DNA from: Azophilus sp965221755
GTDB lineage: Bacteria > Pseudomonadota > Gammaproteobacteria > Pseudomonadales > Azotimanducaceae
NCBI GenBank assembly: GCA_965221755.1
Contig: OZ244921.1
Location: 1,364,001-1,428,000 of the forward strand
Direction: 5' to 3'
DNA length: 64,000 bases
The notes below the pieces were generated by a model. That model saw only the letters and a list, made by a program, of their open reading frames with translations. It did not search any database and was not told the origin of the DNA. This document shows positions 52,459 through 60,849 of this stretch, piece after piece; position 1 is the first letter of the stretch, and every line of letters starts with the position of its first letter. A program made the position numbers and the translations under genes.

Positions 52459-53834
52459 CGAAGGGCGCTCCCTTGCGGGCGGCGGCGGTAGCGGATTAGG
52501 CAAGGCTCCTTGGGTCCAGTCACCCAACTGCCGTAGTTGGGCGCCGGAAACGCGCCGTCCAGCGAAAAGTCGAAGCGTTCCAGAAGCACCGTCCAGATGG
52601 CCTTGATCTGCATGATGGCGAAGTTCTTGCCCATGCAGCGGTGGCGTCCGCCGCCGAAGCCGATCAGGGCGTATTGGTGCTGCTTGCCCTCCACGGCGGG
52701 CGGGGCGAAGCGGTCCGGGTGGAATCGGTTGGGGTCGGCAAACACCTCGGGCAGCCGGTGGGAGACCGCTGGCGACACAATGGCCATGGTGCCTGCGGGC
52801 ACCTCAACGTCCCGGTACTGCAAGGGCTTGAGCACCTTGCGAATCAGGATGATCAGCGGCGGATGCAGCCGTTCGCACTCGCGCACGGCGTTTTCCATTT
52901 GCGATTGCCGCTTCAAGCCCGCAAAGCTTATGTTTTGCGCTTCGCCGTGAATCGAGCGCGCCTCGTCGCGGACCCGCTGCAGATAGTCAGTGGCCCGGAA
53001 CAGTTCCAATCCGGTCCAAGCGGCGAGCACCGCGCTGGTGTGCTGACCGGCGAACAAGGTCGTCAGCAGGAGGCCAATGACCTCATCATCCGTCAATGCC
53101 CGGCCATCCTTGTAGCGCGCCTGCATGAGCGTGTGCATGAAGTCCGCTGACTGCGCCCCGGAGAGGCGCCGCTCCCGCATGATGCGGCTGAAGATTTCAA
53201 TCACTTGACGCCGGGCCCGGTCTCGCTTGCGATGGGCCGGAATGGGCAGGTTGGGAAGAAAGAACCCCAAGGTGTTGATGCCGTTCTGCAAATCATGGTA
53301 TGCCGCAGCGAATCCGGCATCCACTTCGTTGCGCACCTCCTCGCCGAGGAAGCAGCGGCTGGCGATGTTGACCGTGAGCTCGTTCATGGCCACCGGCAGA
53401 TCCAATTCCCCCTGTTCGCCCATGGAGTCGGCAAACAGGCTGGACTCCTCGAACATGATGCGGGCGAACCTTTCCATGGCCGACTCGCGCAGCGCGGGGA
53501 AGAGGAACCCGAGTTGCTCGCCCATGATGTTCGGGGCGACGTCGTAGGCCACGCCGCGTCCGAAGATGGGCACCGTGAACTGATAGACGGCCTTGGCGTC
53601 CAGTTGCTCGTCCGAAGCCCCGAAATAGGCTGAGTGGGCGTCCGGCCCAGCGAACAGAACAAAGGGCTGGGGGCCGAGCCGGAACCGGTAGAGGTCGCCG
53701 AGCTGGCGCGAGCCGCGTTCCAGCATCGCAACCGGATCCTTTTGGAACGCCCCCAAGTGGCCGAGCAGGGGCCAGCCGCCCGGCAGCTCGGGAGCCTTTG
53801 CCATCTGCAGGTTGCCGTTATCCATCGTCGCCAT
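52455..53834 (-). CDS. cyp51: Sterol 14-alpha-demethylase, cytochrome P450 CYP51
   Basis: A 459-residue P450. CYP51-specific signatures are visible: YQFTVPIFGRGVAYDVAP in the B' region, LLTTLFAGQHTSAVLAAWTG in the I helix, RLHPPLIILIRK after the K helix, and the heme loop FGGGRHRCMGKNFA with Cys about 400. It removes the C-14 methyl of lanosterol-type sterols in three oxidations. ATG 53834 shares its A with the TGA of the reductase gene. A longer frame to 53975 is antisense-like padding. No C-terminal ferredoxin fusion as in Methylococcus CYP51 is seen, so an unlinked redox partner is needed. Confidence 0.94.
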   Translation of the reverse strand: MATMDNGNLQMAKAPELPGGWPLLGHLGAFQKDPVAMLERGSRQLGDLYRFRLGPQPFVLFAGPDAHSAYFGASDEQLDAKAVYQFTVPIFGRGVAYDVAPNIMGEQLGFLFPALRESAMERFARIMFEESSLFADSMGEQGELDLPVAMNELTVNIASRCFLGEEVRNEVDAGFAAAYHDLQNGINTLGFFLPNLPIPAHRKRDRARRQVIEIFSRIMRERRLSGAQSADFMHTLMQARYKDGRALTDDEVIGLLLTTLFAGQHTSAVLAAWTGLELFRATDYLQRVRDEARSIHGEAQNISFAGLKRQSQMENAVRECERLHPPLIILIRKVLKPLQYRDVEVPAGTMAIVSPAVSHRLPEVFADPNRFHPDRFAPPAVEGKQHQYALIGFGGGRHRCMGKNFAIMQIKAIWTVLLERFDFSLDGAFPAPNYGSWVTGPKEPCLIRYRRRPQGSALR

Positions 53835-54958
53835 CAGTACACGAAGGGCAGCATTGCGAAGCGGGCCCGCTGCTTGTACTGCTCCCACAACGCGCCGTAC
53901 TTGGCTTGGCAGCGCTTGTCGTCGCGTTTGGAGCGATGCCAGAGCAATCCGGTCAGCCAAGCGAGCAGCAGCCAAGGTAGCCAGGATTCAAATCCGGCGG
54001 TCAGCAGGAAGGCGACGTAAACGCAAATCTCGCCGGTGTAGTTGAGATGGCGCCCGATTCCCCAGAACCCCGACACCAGCAGCCGCCCGCCGAGGGTCTC
54101 GGCGGGCCTGCCCCAGATGGTGGCGTTCGGATCCTGCTTGAAGCGGTGCTTCTGCTCATTGGCGCCGCGGAACAGCCAGAAGCCGAACGCGAACAGCAGG
54201 GCAATCAGGCTGGCGGCGATGGGCGAGAGCGCGTCCGGGGCGTGGACCAGCCACCAGCCGGCGATGCAATAGAAGAAAGGCACCAGCACGAGGTTGCCCC
54301 ACGCCAGCATCCATCCGAAACGCTCGCTCACGATGTCCCATGTGTGCACCATGCCGTATTCGAACTGGAAGTAGTTGAACACGTACAGAAAGGTGAAAGC
54401 CTGGTACAGCGTCATGGCCAAGGTGAGCCCGCCGTAGGTTTCGTATTGGACCACTGCGAAGGACAGGTTGAGGAGCGCCAAGGCGATGAGCGAAGGGCGG
54501 TAGCTGAAGAACTTCAAGTCCATGCCGAGCCACTGCGGGTTCAGCATCCGCCCGAAGAAGAAGCCTGGCCAGAATCCGTCCGGCGCTTCCGGGGTTCCGG
54601 CGCCGCGCCAGTAGAGCCAACCGGAAAGCGCGAACGCGAAGATGTTGGCCACGACAAACAGCGGGATGAAGTGGGAATGCAGCACGGACAGCGAGAACCA
54701 TCCGGCAACCTGGGCAACGCCGGCGACGGCAATGGTGGCGATGAACAGCGCCAGTCCGTTCAGCTTGCAGACGCGCGACCCGCCATCGGCATCGGTCAAC
54801 TCAAACCGTCGTCCAGGCAGCAGCATGGAGCCCGCGAACAAAGCGGCCATGAAGGCCAGAAACATGGCCGCTGCCGCAAGCAGGGCGCTGCCGGACAGCC
54901 CGGACAGCAACTCGTGTTGCTCAAGCGCCGCCATGGCCGTTTTCAGCCTCTCGCTCAA
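53834..54958 (-). CDS. ERG4/ERG24-family sterol reductase, probably C-14 reductase
   Basis: A 374-residue membrane protein with eight or more hydrophobic helices. It shows WLGMDLKFFSYRPSLIALAL and FEYGMVHTWDIVSERFGWML, and near the C-terminus the PROSITE-type signature LLVSGFWGIGRHLNYTGE followed by WHRSKRDDKRCQAKYGALWE. The family reduces sterol double bonds (C-14, C-7 or C-24(28)) with NADPH. Position next to CYP51, which generates the delta-14 double bond, favours C-14 reduction. The start overlaps the Rieske gene by 38 bases. Confidence 0.92.
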   Translation of the reverse strand: MSERLKTAMAALEQHELLSGLSGSALLAAAAMFLAFMAALFAGSMLLPGRRFELTDADGGSRVCKLNGLALFIATIAVAGVAQVAGWFSLSVLHSHFIPLFVVANIFAFALSGWLYWRGAGTPEAPDGFWPGFFFGRMLNPQWLGMDLKFFSYRPSLIALALLNLSFAVVQYETYGGLTLAMTLYQAFTFLYVFNYFQFEYGMVHTWDIVSERFGWMLAWGNLVLVPFFYCIAGWWLVHAPDALSPIAASLIALLFAFGFWLFRGANEQKHRFKQDPNATIWGRPAETLGGRLLVSGFWGIGRHLNYTGEICVYVAFLLTAGFESWLPWLLLAWLTGLLWHRSKRDDKRCQAKYGALWEQYKQRARFAMLPFVY

Positions 54959-56018
54959 GGTGTTCCCGCCATTTGCGGACAGTGACGGTCTGGAAGGCCT
55001 GCACTGCGGGGCTCAGTTCGATGGGCGTGGCATCCCAGTGCTGCTCGTAGCCGACCTGCTCGGCCTCGACCGCGAACCGATCCTGGTCCAGCAGCGGGCC
55101 GATCAGCCAACGGTTCGACAGCTTCAGGACCGCGGTCATGGCGGTCCGGGGAATCCGCACCGGCAGCAGCGGAATCTTCAGCGACTTGAAGTAGAACAGA
55201 AAGAACACGCGAGTGGTGCGCTCATCGATCGGCAGCACGAACAGCCAGTGCTTGATGGCGTCATCGGTGTTCGACCACTGGTACGGGTACTCGAAGCACA
55301 GGTCCATGTGGCTGGTGTCGATCTGGCCATGCTCGACGAAACGCCCGGAAACGGGGCCTCGGCCGACTTGCGCGTCGTAGGACACGTGAACGTTGTCGCC
55401 GACGGTCTCGCAGCGGGTGAGGGTGGCGTCGTCGAACGGCCGGTAGCGGCGATGGAGATGCGCGTGGGAGAAGTCGCTCACGTTGTCGATGATCATCGAA
55501 TGGTGGGCCGACCAAGTGAAGACCAAGGGGACGCAGGCCCAGCGCCCTGGCCCTTCGAGCTCCGGTATGTGGGGAATCTCGCGGGTTGATGCCAACGCCG
55601 GGTCGCCGGGAAAGAGCCACACCAAGCCATGGCGAACCTGAACCGGGTAGGTTCTCAGGGCCATTTTCGGGAAGCTGCGCCCGTAGCGCTCGTGCGGAAT
55701 TTCGACGCACTTGCCGCTTTTGTCGTACTGCCAGCCGTGATACGGGCAGACCAGCCGACAGCCCTGGACCTCGCCGAGCGAGAGCTTGATCTGGCGGTGG
55801 GCGCAGCGGTTCTCCACGGCATTGAACGAGCCGTCCTCATCCCGGAAAAGGGCGATGGAGCGCTTCCAGAAGACCACTTCCATGACGGACCCCGGCGCCA
55901 GGTTGCGGGTTTCCTCGACCGGATACCAGTAGTTCGGGTCCATGCCGGCCGCACGCGCCTGCTGGCGCAGCCGAGTGGCGTCCTCAAAGGCGGGCGGTGC
56001 TTGCATTGCGAGACTCAT
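54921..56018 (-). CDS. sdmA: Rieske non-heme oxygenase, SdmA-like sterol C-4 demethylase component
   Basis: A 365-residue oxygenase. The Rieske cluster is C72-x-H74 and C91-x2-H94 in RCAHRQIKLSLGEVQGC and RLVCPYHGWQYD. The mononuclear iron site is in IIDNVSDFSHAHLHRRYRPF (His185, His188). SdmA of Methylococcus oxidises a C-4 methyl of 4,4-dimethylsterols. Cholesterol 7-desaturase (DAF-36/Neverland) is a related alternative, but pairing with an SdmB-like dehydrogenase and a cyclase favours C-4 demethylation. Start overlaps the SdmB-like stop by four bases. Confidence 0.85.
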   Translation of the reverse strand: MSLAMQAPPAFEDATRLRQQARAAGMDPNYWYPVEETRNLAPGSVMEVVFWKRSIALFRDEDGSFNAVENRCAHRQIKLSLGEVQGCRLVCPYHGWQYDKSGKCVEIPHERYGRSFPKMALRTYPVQVRHGLVWLFPGDPALASTREIPHIPELEGPGRWACVPLVFTWSAHHSMIIDNVSDFSHAHLHRRYRPFDDATLTRCETVGDNVHVSYDAQVGRGPVSGRFVEHGQIDTSHMDLCFEYPYQWSNTDDAIKHWLFVLPIDERTTRVFFLFYFKSLKIPLLPVRIPRTAMTAVLKLSNRWLIGPLLDQDRFAVEAEQVGYEQHWDATPIELSPAVQAFQTVTVRKWREHLEREAENGHGGA

Positions 56019-57208
56019 GTGCTTTGGGCATCGGGGGTCATGCCGATCTCCTTTTGGGCGAGAGCGGAGGCCGCGCGGTCGTCGCCGTTCCAGTTAGGGC
56101 GTTTGGCCTCGGGGTTGCGGATGGCGTTGCGCTGATAGTGAAACGCATAGGCTTCATGCACCGCGGCCCGGATGCTGGTGGGTTGGTAGCCCAGTTCCCG
56201 CTGCGCCTTGCCGGTGTCGGCATGGCGCCGCTGCTGCAGCAGACGGATGGCGCCGGGCGTGAAGCGCTGCGGAAAGTTGGGGTGGAAGCGGCTGAGGTAG
56301 AAGCTCGCCACTTCGGAGAAGGCGTACATGAGGGGCGCCGGCATCCGCCGGTTCGGGCGGGGAATGCCCGACACCTCCTCATAGAGGTCGAGGATGTCGG
56401 AGATCGTCTTGTACTCGGTGGCGAAGATGTACTTCTGGCCCGTGCGGCCCTTTTGCATGCAAAGCAGATGGCCCTGCACGATGTCCCGAGCCGCGACGAA
56501 GGCGAAGCCGCCGTCCACGTAGGCGCGCAGCTTGCCGTGGCTGTAGTCGCACAGGGTTCTGCCCAACCGCGAGGGGACGAAGTCCGCGCCGCCAACCACT
56601 GCGCAGCAGGTTGCGATGACCACGTCCTGGCCTTCGGCGACGGCGCGCAGGCACTCGTGCTCAGTGAGCACCTTGCTGCGCTCATAGGGCATGGTGCGTT
56701 CCAAGGGATAGAACTGCATGGTCTCGTCGCTCGGCGCGGAGGGGTCGTCAAGGTGGTAGCCCACCGCGCTGAATGAGCCGGTGACCACCACGCGGCCCGC
56801 TTGGGCCTCCCGGGCGGCCTGCAGGAGGTTGCGGGTGCCGAGCACGTTGCACTCGAAAATCTCTCGTTTGTGGGCTTCGTTGCCGTCGATGGTGGATACC
56901 TTGGCCGCGCAGTGGTAAACGCCTTGGCAGCCCTCAAGCGCCCGCCTGGTGGCCTCAAGGTCGCGGATGTCCGCGTAGGCGCGCTCAACGTCAAGGCCCG
57001 CCAAGGCTTCGTTCGGGCTTTCCCGCCTCAGCAGCACGCGTACGCGCGCGCCGTCGTCAAGCAGCCGCCGCACGAGGTTGGCGCCCACGTGTCCGGACGA
57101 GCCGGTCACCAGCACGGGCGCGGCCGAGGAGGTTGGGGAGGAGCCCTCGGCTTTTTTCGATTTCAGTGCCACCGGATCATCCAACATCGCAATCACTATC
57201 GTGGGCAA
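56015..57208 (-). CDS. sdmB: NAD(P)-dependent 3-beta-hydroxysteroid dehydrogenase-like protein, SdmB-like
   Basis: A 397-residue extended short-chain dehydrogenase. The Rossmann motif is PVLVTGSSGHVGANLVRRLL; DVERAYADIRDLEATRRALE and VYHCAAKVSTIDGNEAHKRE follow. The catalytic Tyr-x3-Lys is in RTMPYERSKVLTEHECLRAV. In Methylococcus SdmB decarboxylates the C-4 carboxysterol made by SdmA and leaves a 3-keto product. Eukaryotic NSDHL acts the same way. It lies between squalene synthase and the Rieske gene in one operon. Confidence 0.86.
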   Translation of the reverse strand: MPTIVIAMLDDPVALKSKKAEGSSPTSSAAPVLVTGSSGHVGANLVRRLLDDGARVRVLLRRESPNEALAGLDVERAYADIRDLEATRRALEGCQGVYHCAAKVSTIDGNEAHKREIFECNVLGTRNLLQAAREAQAGRVVVTGSFSAVGYHLDDPSAPSDETMQFYPLERTMPYERSKVLTEHECLRAVAEGQDVVIATCCAVVGGADFVPSRLGRTLCDYSHGKLRAYVDGGFAFVAARDIVQGHLLCMQKGRTGQKYIFATEYKTISDILDLYEEVSGIPRPNRRMPAPLMYAFSEVASFYLSRFHPNFPQRFTPGAIRLLQQRRHADTGKAQRELGYQPTSIRAAVHEAYAFHYQRNAIRNPEAKRPNWNGDDRAASALAQKEIGMTPDAQST

Positions 57209-57289
57209 TCGTCACAAGTTTAACGCAGGTGAGCGGCCCAAGGGGGACGGCCCAAGCCGCGTCAGGGCGCGAATCTTCCCGTCATCGCC

Positions 57290-58360
57290 TCAACCAACGC
57301 CAACGGCAAAGCGGCCGGCGCTGTTGGGAAGCGCCCGCGTCAAGGTGCCAAAAAGCAGTTTCAGGGCTTGATCCGAGCGCGCCAGGGCGCTGGTGACCAA
57401 AACCGTGGAGCGCACTGCCTGACGGGAGATCTTCACCTCGCTGCCATCGGTGAAATCGGGTCGCGCGTTAATGCGGCGCAAAGTGAGCACCGCCATGCCC
57501 AAGGCCCACAGCAGGAACCGGCGGATGCCCGTTTCGCGCGCCGGAATCAGCAGCGTGAACCGCAACGCCGCCAGCAGATGGTCTCGGGCCAAGCCCACAA
57601 GGCCGAGCAAGCCGGCGACGAACTGGGGATCGGAACGACTGGACGCCAAGGTTGAAACGTCCGAGCCCACGGCCTGGAAGACATCCCGGGGCAGCCAGCA
57701 AACCCCGCGCCGGCGATCGTCCCACATGTCCTTGAGGATGTTGACCATTTGCAGGCCCTGCCCGAAGGAGGTGGACAAACGAAACAACTCCTCCCGCCGC
57801 TCGCCGATGCGGGGCGAGTAGTCGCACAGCAGCTTGGTGATGGTCTCGCCCACCACGCCAGCCACGTGGTAGCAATAGCGGTCGAGCGCAGGCACGTCGT
57901 TGAGGCCCTCGGGCGTTGCGTTGCGCTGGAACTCCGCCATGCCCAGCGACATGATGCGCACGCAACGCTCCAGGGCCTCTCGTTGAACCGGGCGCAGACG
58001 GTGCGTGACGCGAATGACTTTGGCGGTGTTGGTCACCAATTCCCGCTCAGCATCGATGGTGGCCGTCGATAGCAGCGGGACGAGGTCCCCGGCGAAGGCC
58101 GGCGCCGGCGCCCGGCCTTCCACAACATCGATGAAGCGCTCCAGGAAGGCCTGCTTTTCCGGCGCCGAAAGCGCCGGTTCGTCTTCGACGGTGTCAGCTA
58201 TGCGGCACAGCAGATAGGCGTTGCCTATCGCTTCGGAGAGCGGATCGGGCAATTGGGGAATGGTCAGAGCGAAGGTTCGCGACACCTTGGGCAGGATGTC
58301 GCGCTGGTACGCGAGGTCAGCCTTGCCTTCCGGTGTCCTTGCTGTTGTCGCTGGGTTCAT
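57290..58360 (-). CDS. Squalene synthase
   Basis: A 356-residue head-to-head prenyl synthase that makes squalene from two farnesyl diphosphates. The two Asp-rich motifs are DTVED (56-60) in LLCRIADTVEDEPALSAPE and MVNILKDMWDDRRRGVCWLP; YCYHVAGVVGETITKLLCDY is the central helix. Single-polypeptide squalene synthase, rather than the HpnCDE route, is typical of sterol-making bacteria. First gene of the operon, 82 bases after a promoter and with GAGG before the ATG. Confidence 0.92.
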   Translation of the reverse strand: MNPATTARTPEGKADLAYQRDILPKVSRTFALTIPQLPDPLSEAIGNAYLLCRIADTVEDEPALSAPEKQAFLERFIDVVEGRAPAPAFAGDLVPLLSTATIDAERELVTNTAKVIRVTHRLRPVQREALERCVRIMSLGMAEFQRNATPEGLNDVPALDRYCYHVAGVVGETITKLLCDYSPRIGERREELFRLSTSFGQGLQMVNILKDMWDDRRRGVCWLPRDVFQAVGSDVSTLASSRSDPQFVAGLLGLVGLARDHLLAALRFTLLIPARETGIRRFLLWALGMAVLTLRRINARPDFTDGSEVKISRQAVRSTVLVTSALARSDQALKLLFGTLTRALPNSAGRFAVGVG

Positions 58361-58443
58361 GCTGCCTCGCCACCCATGAATTCCAATTCTTTCCCCGCCG
58401 CCAAGGATCGGCCTGCAGAGCTCCGAATTGCGCCATAATCTTT

Positions 58444-58472
58444 ACCATATTCGCTAATTTGGGGACTGTCAA
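58444..58472 (-). promoter_or_regulatory. Sigma-70 type promoter of the sterol operon
   Basis: Read on the minus strand, TTGACA (58472-58467), a 17-base spacer and TATGGT (58449-58444) form a near-consensus promoter in an AT-richer patch. The start of transcription would be near 58437, leaving a leader of about 77 bases before squalene synthase. Confidence 0.7.
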
Positions 58473-58648
58473 CAATCCGCGACAGTCCGCGACAGCCCTG
58501 TCAAAGCCAAGCGGAAACGCCCCTTTACTTCCGCAAATTCCGCAAAGCAGAGAGGTCCTCTCCGGCCAGCCTGGGCGCCGGAACGGCGCGGCCTCAGCCG
58601 GGTTCGCCCCCGCATTGGGCTGGAAGCCCCGCAGCCGTTGGACCGCGC
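58473..58648. other. Region between the sterol operon promoter and repeat copy 9a
   Basis: No gene is supported. The stretch holds direct repeats CCGCGACAG at 58478 and 58488 next to the -35 element, which could be a regulator site, and otherwise low-quality open frame. Confidence 0.35.
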
Positions 58649-58741
58649 TGTGCGGGTTCAGAAACATACCGGAATCTGATCTAAGCGACGAGCGCGGAGT
58701 TTCGCGCCAGCGAAACTCCATCCGCGACCGTCAGGTCGCGC
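58649..58741 (+). repeat. REP-like double-hairpin repeat, copy 9a
   Basis: Consensus plus-oriented copy upstream of the sterol operon and the divergent CBS gene; both hairpins perfect. Confidence 0.92.
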
Positions 58742-58802
58742 GCTTTCAATTCCCGCCCCGCCGTGGCAGATTGTGAGCGTCGGCAACCCCGACGGTCAAG
58801 GT

Positions 58803-58898
58803 GTGCGCCCGCGAAGCGGGCGCGTTGGAGTTTCGCTTACCGCGAAACCCCGCTGCCGTTGCGCGGTTCGAGTTCCGATATGTTTCCGAGCCCGCACA
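58803..58898 (-). repeat. REP-like repeat variant, copy 9b
   Basis: Minus-oriented variant 61 bases from copy 9a. It starts with GCGCCCGC-GAA-GCGGGCGC (58805-58823), keeps the GTTTCGC/GCGAAAC stem and ends TCCGATATGTTTCCGAGCCC. Head-to-head pairing with copy 9a resembles a BIME. Confidence 0.8.
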
Positions 58899-58945
58899 GG
58901 CGCGGATACTGGCGCGAATTGAGGCATGGGAATGAGGAGGACGGG

Positions 58946-59383
58946 ATGCAATTGGTACAAAACATCCTCAAGCAGAAGACCGGCGGCGTTTTCAGCGTCG
59001 CCCCCAGCGACACGGTTTACGATGCCATCGCCATGATGGCGGAGAAGGAGGTTGGCGCCCTGCTGGTGCTGGATGGGGGCCGCCCCGCCGGCATCATCTC
59101 CGAGCGCGACTACACCCGGAAGGTCATTTTGAAGGACAAGTCATCGAAGCTGGCGCAGGTGCAGGAGATCATGACGAAGGAGGTGGTCTGCGTGACGCCG
59201 GAGATGCACATCGATGATTGCGTGGCGTTGATGAGGAAGCATCACATCCGCCATCTGCCGGTTTCCGAGGACGGCGCCATCACGGGCATGCTCAGCCTGC
59301 GCGACCTGTTTTCGGCCATCATAGAAGAGCAGGCCGACACCATCGAGCAATTGGAGCACTACGTGCGCGGCGAGGTCCAGTAG
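58946..59383 (+). CDS. CBS-domain pair protein
   Basis: A 145-residue protein made of two CBS motifs (Bateman module): VFSVAPSDTVYDAIAMMAEK with GALLVLDGGRPAGIISERDY, and VVCVTPEMHIDDCVALMRKH with RHLPVSEDGAITGMLSLRDL. Such stand-alone modules bind adenosine nucleotides and sense energy state. ATG 58946 has GAGGAGG five bases upstream, and the upstream frame reads the repeat. No partner gene is obvious. Confidence 0.9.
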   Translation: MQLVQNILKQKTGGVFSVAPSDTVYDAIAMMAEKEVGALLVLDGGRPAGIISERDYTRKVILKDKSSKLAQVQEIMTKEVVCVTPEMHIDDCVALMRKHHIRHLPVSEDGAITGMLSLRDLFSAIIEEQADTIEQLEHYVRGEVQ

Positions 59384-59515
59384 CCTCCTTAGCCTGCCGA
59401 AGGGGCCAATCGCCCGAACGGCCATCAAACATCAACGCCGGGGCCGGGGCGCCGCGGCCCCCCTCGAAGCCCCGGAGCGCCATCGGCCGCACCTCGCCCG
59501 TCCCGGAACAAGCAG

Positions 59516-59608
59516 TGTGCGGGCTCAGAAACATACCGGAATCTGATCTAAGCGACGAGCGCGGAGTTTCGCGCCAGCGAAACTCCATCCGCGACCATCA
59601 GGTCGCGC
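59516..59608 (+). repeat. REP-like double-hairpin repeat, copy 10
   Basis: Near-consensus plus-oriented copy between the CBS gene and the aminotransferase, with one change in the last hairpin (GCGACCATCAGGTCGC). Confidence 0.92.
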
Positions 59609-59673
59609 AAGCAGTTGAAATCAAGCGGGCCGGTGGGCCAGAATCCCCCAGCCCACTCAATCCGCGGATACCC

Positions 59674-60846
59674 TTGGCTTTAGCGCAGCAACCGGCGCCG
59701 GGCGGCTTCGACAGCAAGCTGCCGGAGGTCGGCACCACCATCTTCACCGTGATGTCGGCGTTGGCTGCGGAAGAGGGCGCCCTGAACCTGTCCCAGGGCT
59801 TTCCCGACTTCGACGGCCCGCCCGAGCTGCTGGAGCGGGTGCAGCACTACCTCACCCACGGCTACAACCAGTATCCGCCCATGGCGGGGGTTCAAAGCCT
59901 GCGCGAAGCGGTTGCCGGCAAAGTGCTGGATCTCTACGGCCTCGCCGCCGACCCCGACACCCAGATCACGGTGACCTCGGGCGCCACCGAAGCGCTGTTC
60001 TGCGCCATTACGGCGGTGGTGCGGCCCGGTGACGAGGTCATCCTGTTCGATCCAGCCTATGACAGCTACGAGCCAGCGGTGCGGCTGTCGGGCGGCGTGA
60101 CGCGGCACGTCGCGCTTAAGCCGCCCGACTACGGCGTCGATTGGGATCAGGCGCGCGCAGCCGTCACGCCGCGAACCCGGCTGGTGATCTTCAATACGCC
60201 GCACAACCCGACCGGCACGGTGTGGTCGTGCGCCGATCTGCGCTGCCTCGAAGCCCTGGCCCTGAAGCACGGCTTGCATGTGCTCTCCGACGAGGTCTAT
60301 GAGCACATCATCTTCGACGGCCGGGCGCATCAGAGCGTTTGCCGCTTTCCCGACCTATGGCGGCGCAGCTTTGTGGTGTCCTCATTCGGCAAGACCTACC
60401 ACACCACCGGCTGGAAGATCGGCTACTGCGTCGCCCCGGAGGATCTGACCGCGGAGTTTCGCAAGATCCATCAATTCGTGACCTTCACCTCCAACACGCC
60501 GGTGCAGCACGGCTTGGCGGATTTTCTGGCCGCGCACCCGGAGCACCACTTGCAGCTCGGCGCCTTCTACCAGCGCAAGCGCGACCTGTTCCACACCCTG
60601 CTGGCCGGCAGCCGCTTCAGCCTGACGCCCAGTGCGGGCACCTACTTTCAGCTGCTCGGCTTTGATGCCGTCAGCGGCGAGCGCGACCGCGAGCTGGCGG
60701 TGCGCCTGACCCGCGAGGCCAAAATCGCATCCATCCCGGTGTCGGTCTTTTACGCCGACGGCGCCGACCACAAAATGCTGCGCTTCTGCTTCTGCAAAGA
60801 CGACCGCACCTTGCGCCAAGGCGCCGAAATCCTGTTGGGCCTGTGA
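59674..60846 (+). CDS. PLP-dependent aminotransferase, glutamine transaminase K / YbdL type
   Basis: A 390-residue fold-type I aminotransferase. SQGFPDFDGPPELLERVQHY, NQYPPMAGVQSLREAVAGKV and SGATEALFCAITAVVRPGDE open the fold, the substrate loop is FNTPHNPTGTVWSCADLRCL and the PLP Lys is in VVSSFGKTYHTTGWKIGYCV. YbdL and kynurenine aminotransferase/GTK use methionine, glutamine or kynurenine as donor. The start is TTG 59674, which gives the usual length. It is followed by an omega-amidase gene three bases later, the standard partner that hydrolyses the alpha-keto acid amide. Confidence 0.88.
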   Translation: MALAQQPAPGGFDSKLPEVGTTIFTVMSALAAEEGALNLSQGFPDFDGPPELLERVQHYLTHGYNQYPPMAGVQSLREAVAGKVLDLYGLAADPDTQITVTSGATEALFCAITAVVRPGDEVILFDPAYDSYEPAVRLSGGVTRHVALKPPDYGVDWDQARAAVTPRTRLVIFNTPHNPTGTVWSCADLRCLEALALKHGLHVLSDEVYEHIIFDGRAHQSVCRFPDLWRRSFVVSSFGKTYHTTGWKIGYCVAPEDLTAEFRKIHQFVTFTSNTPVQHGLADFLAAHPEHHLQLGAFYQRKRDLFHTLLAGSRFSLTPSAGTYFQLLGFDAVSGERDRELAVRLTREAKIASIPVSVFYADGADHKMLRFCFCKDDRTLRQGAEILLGL

Positions 60847-60849
60847 CCC

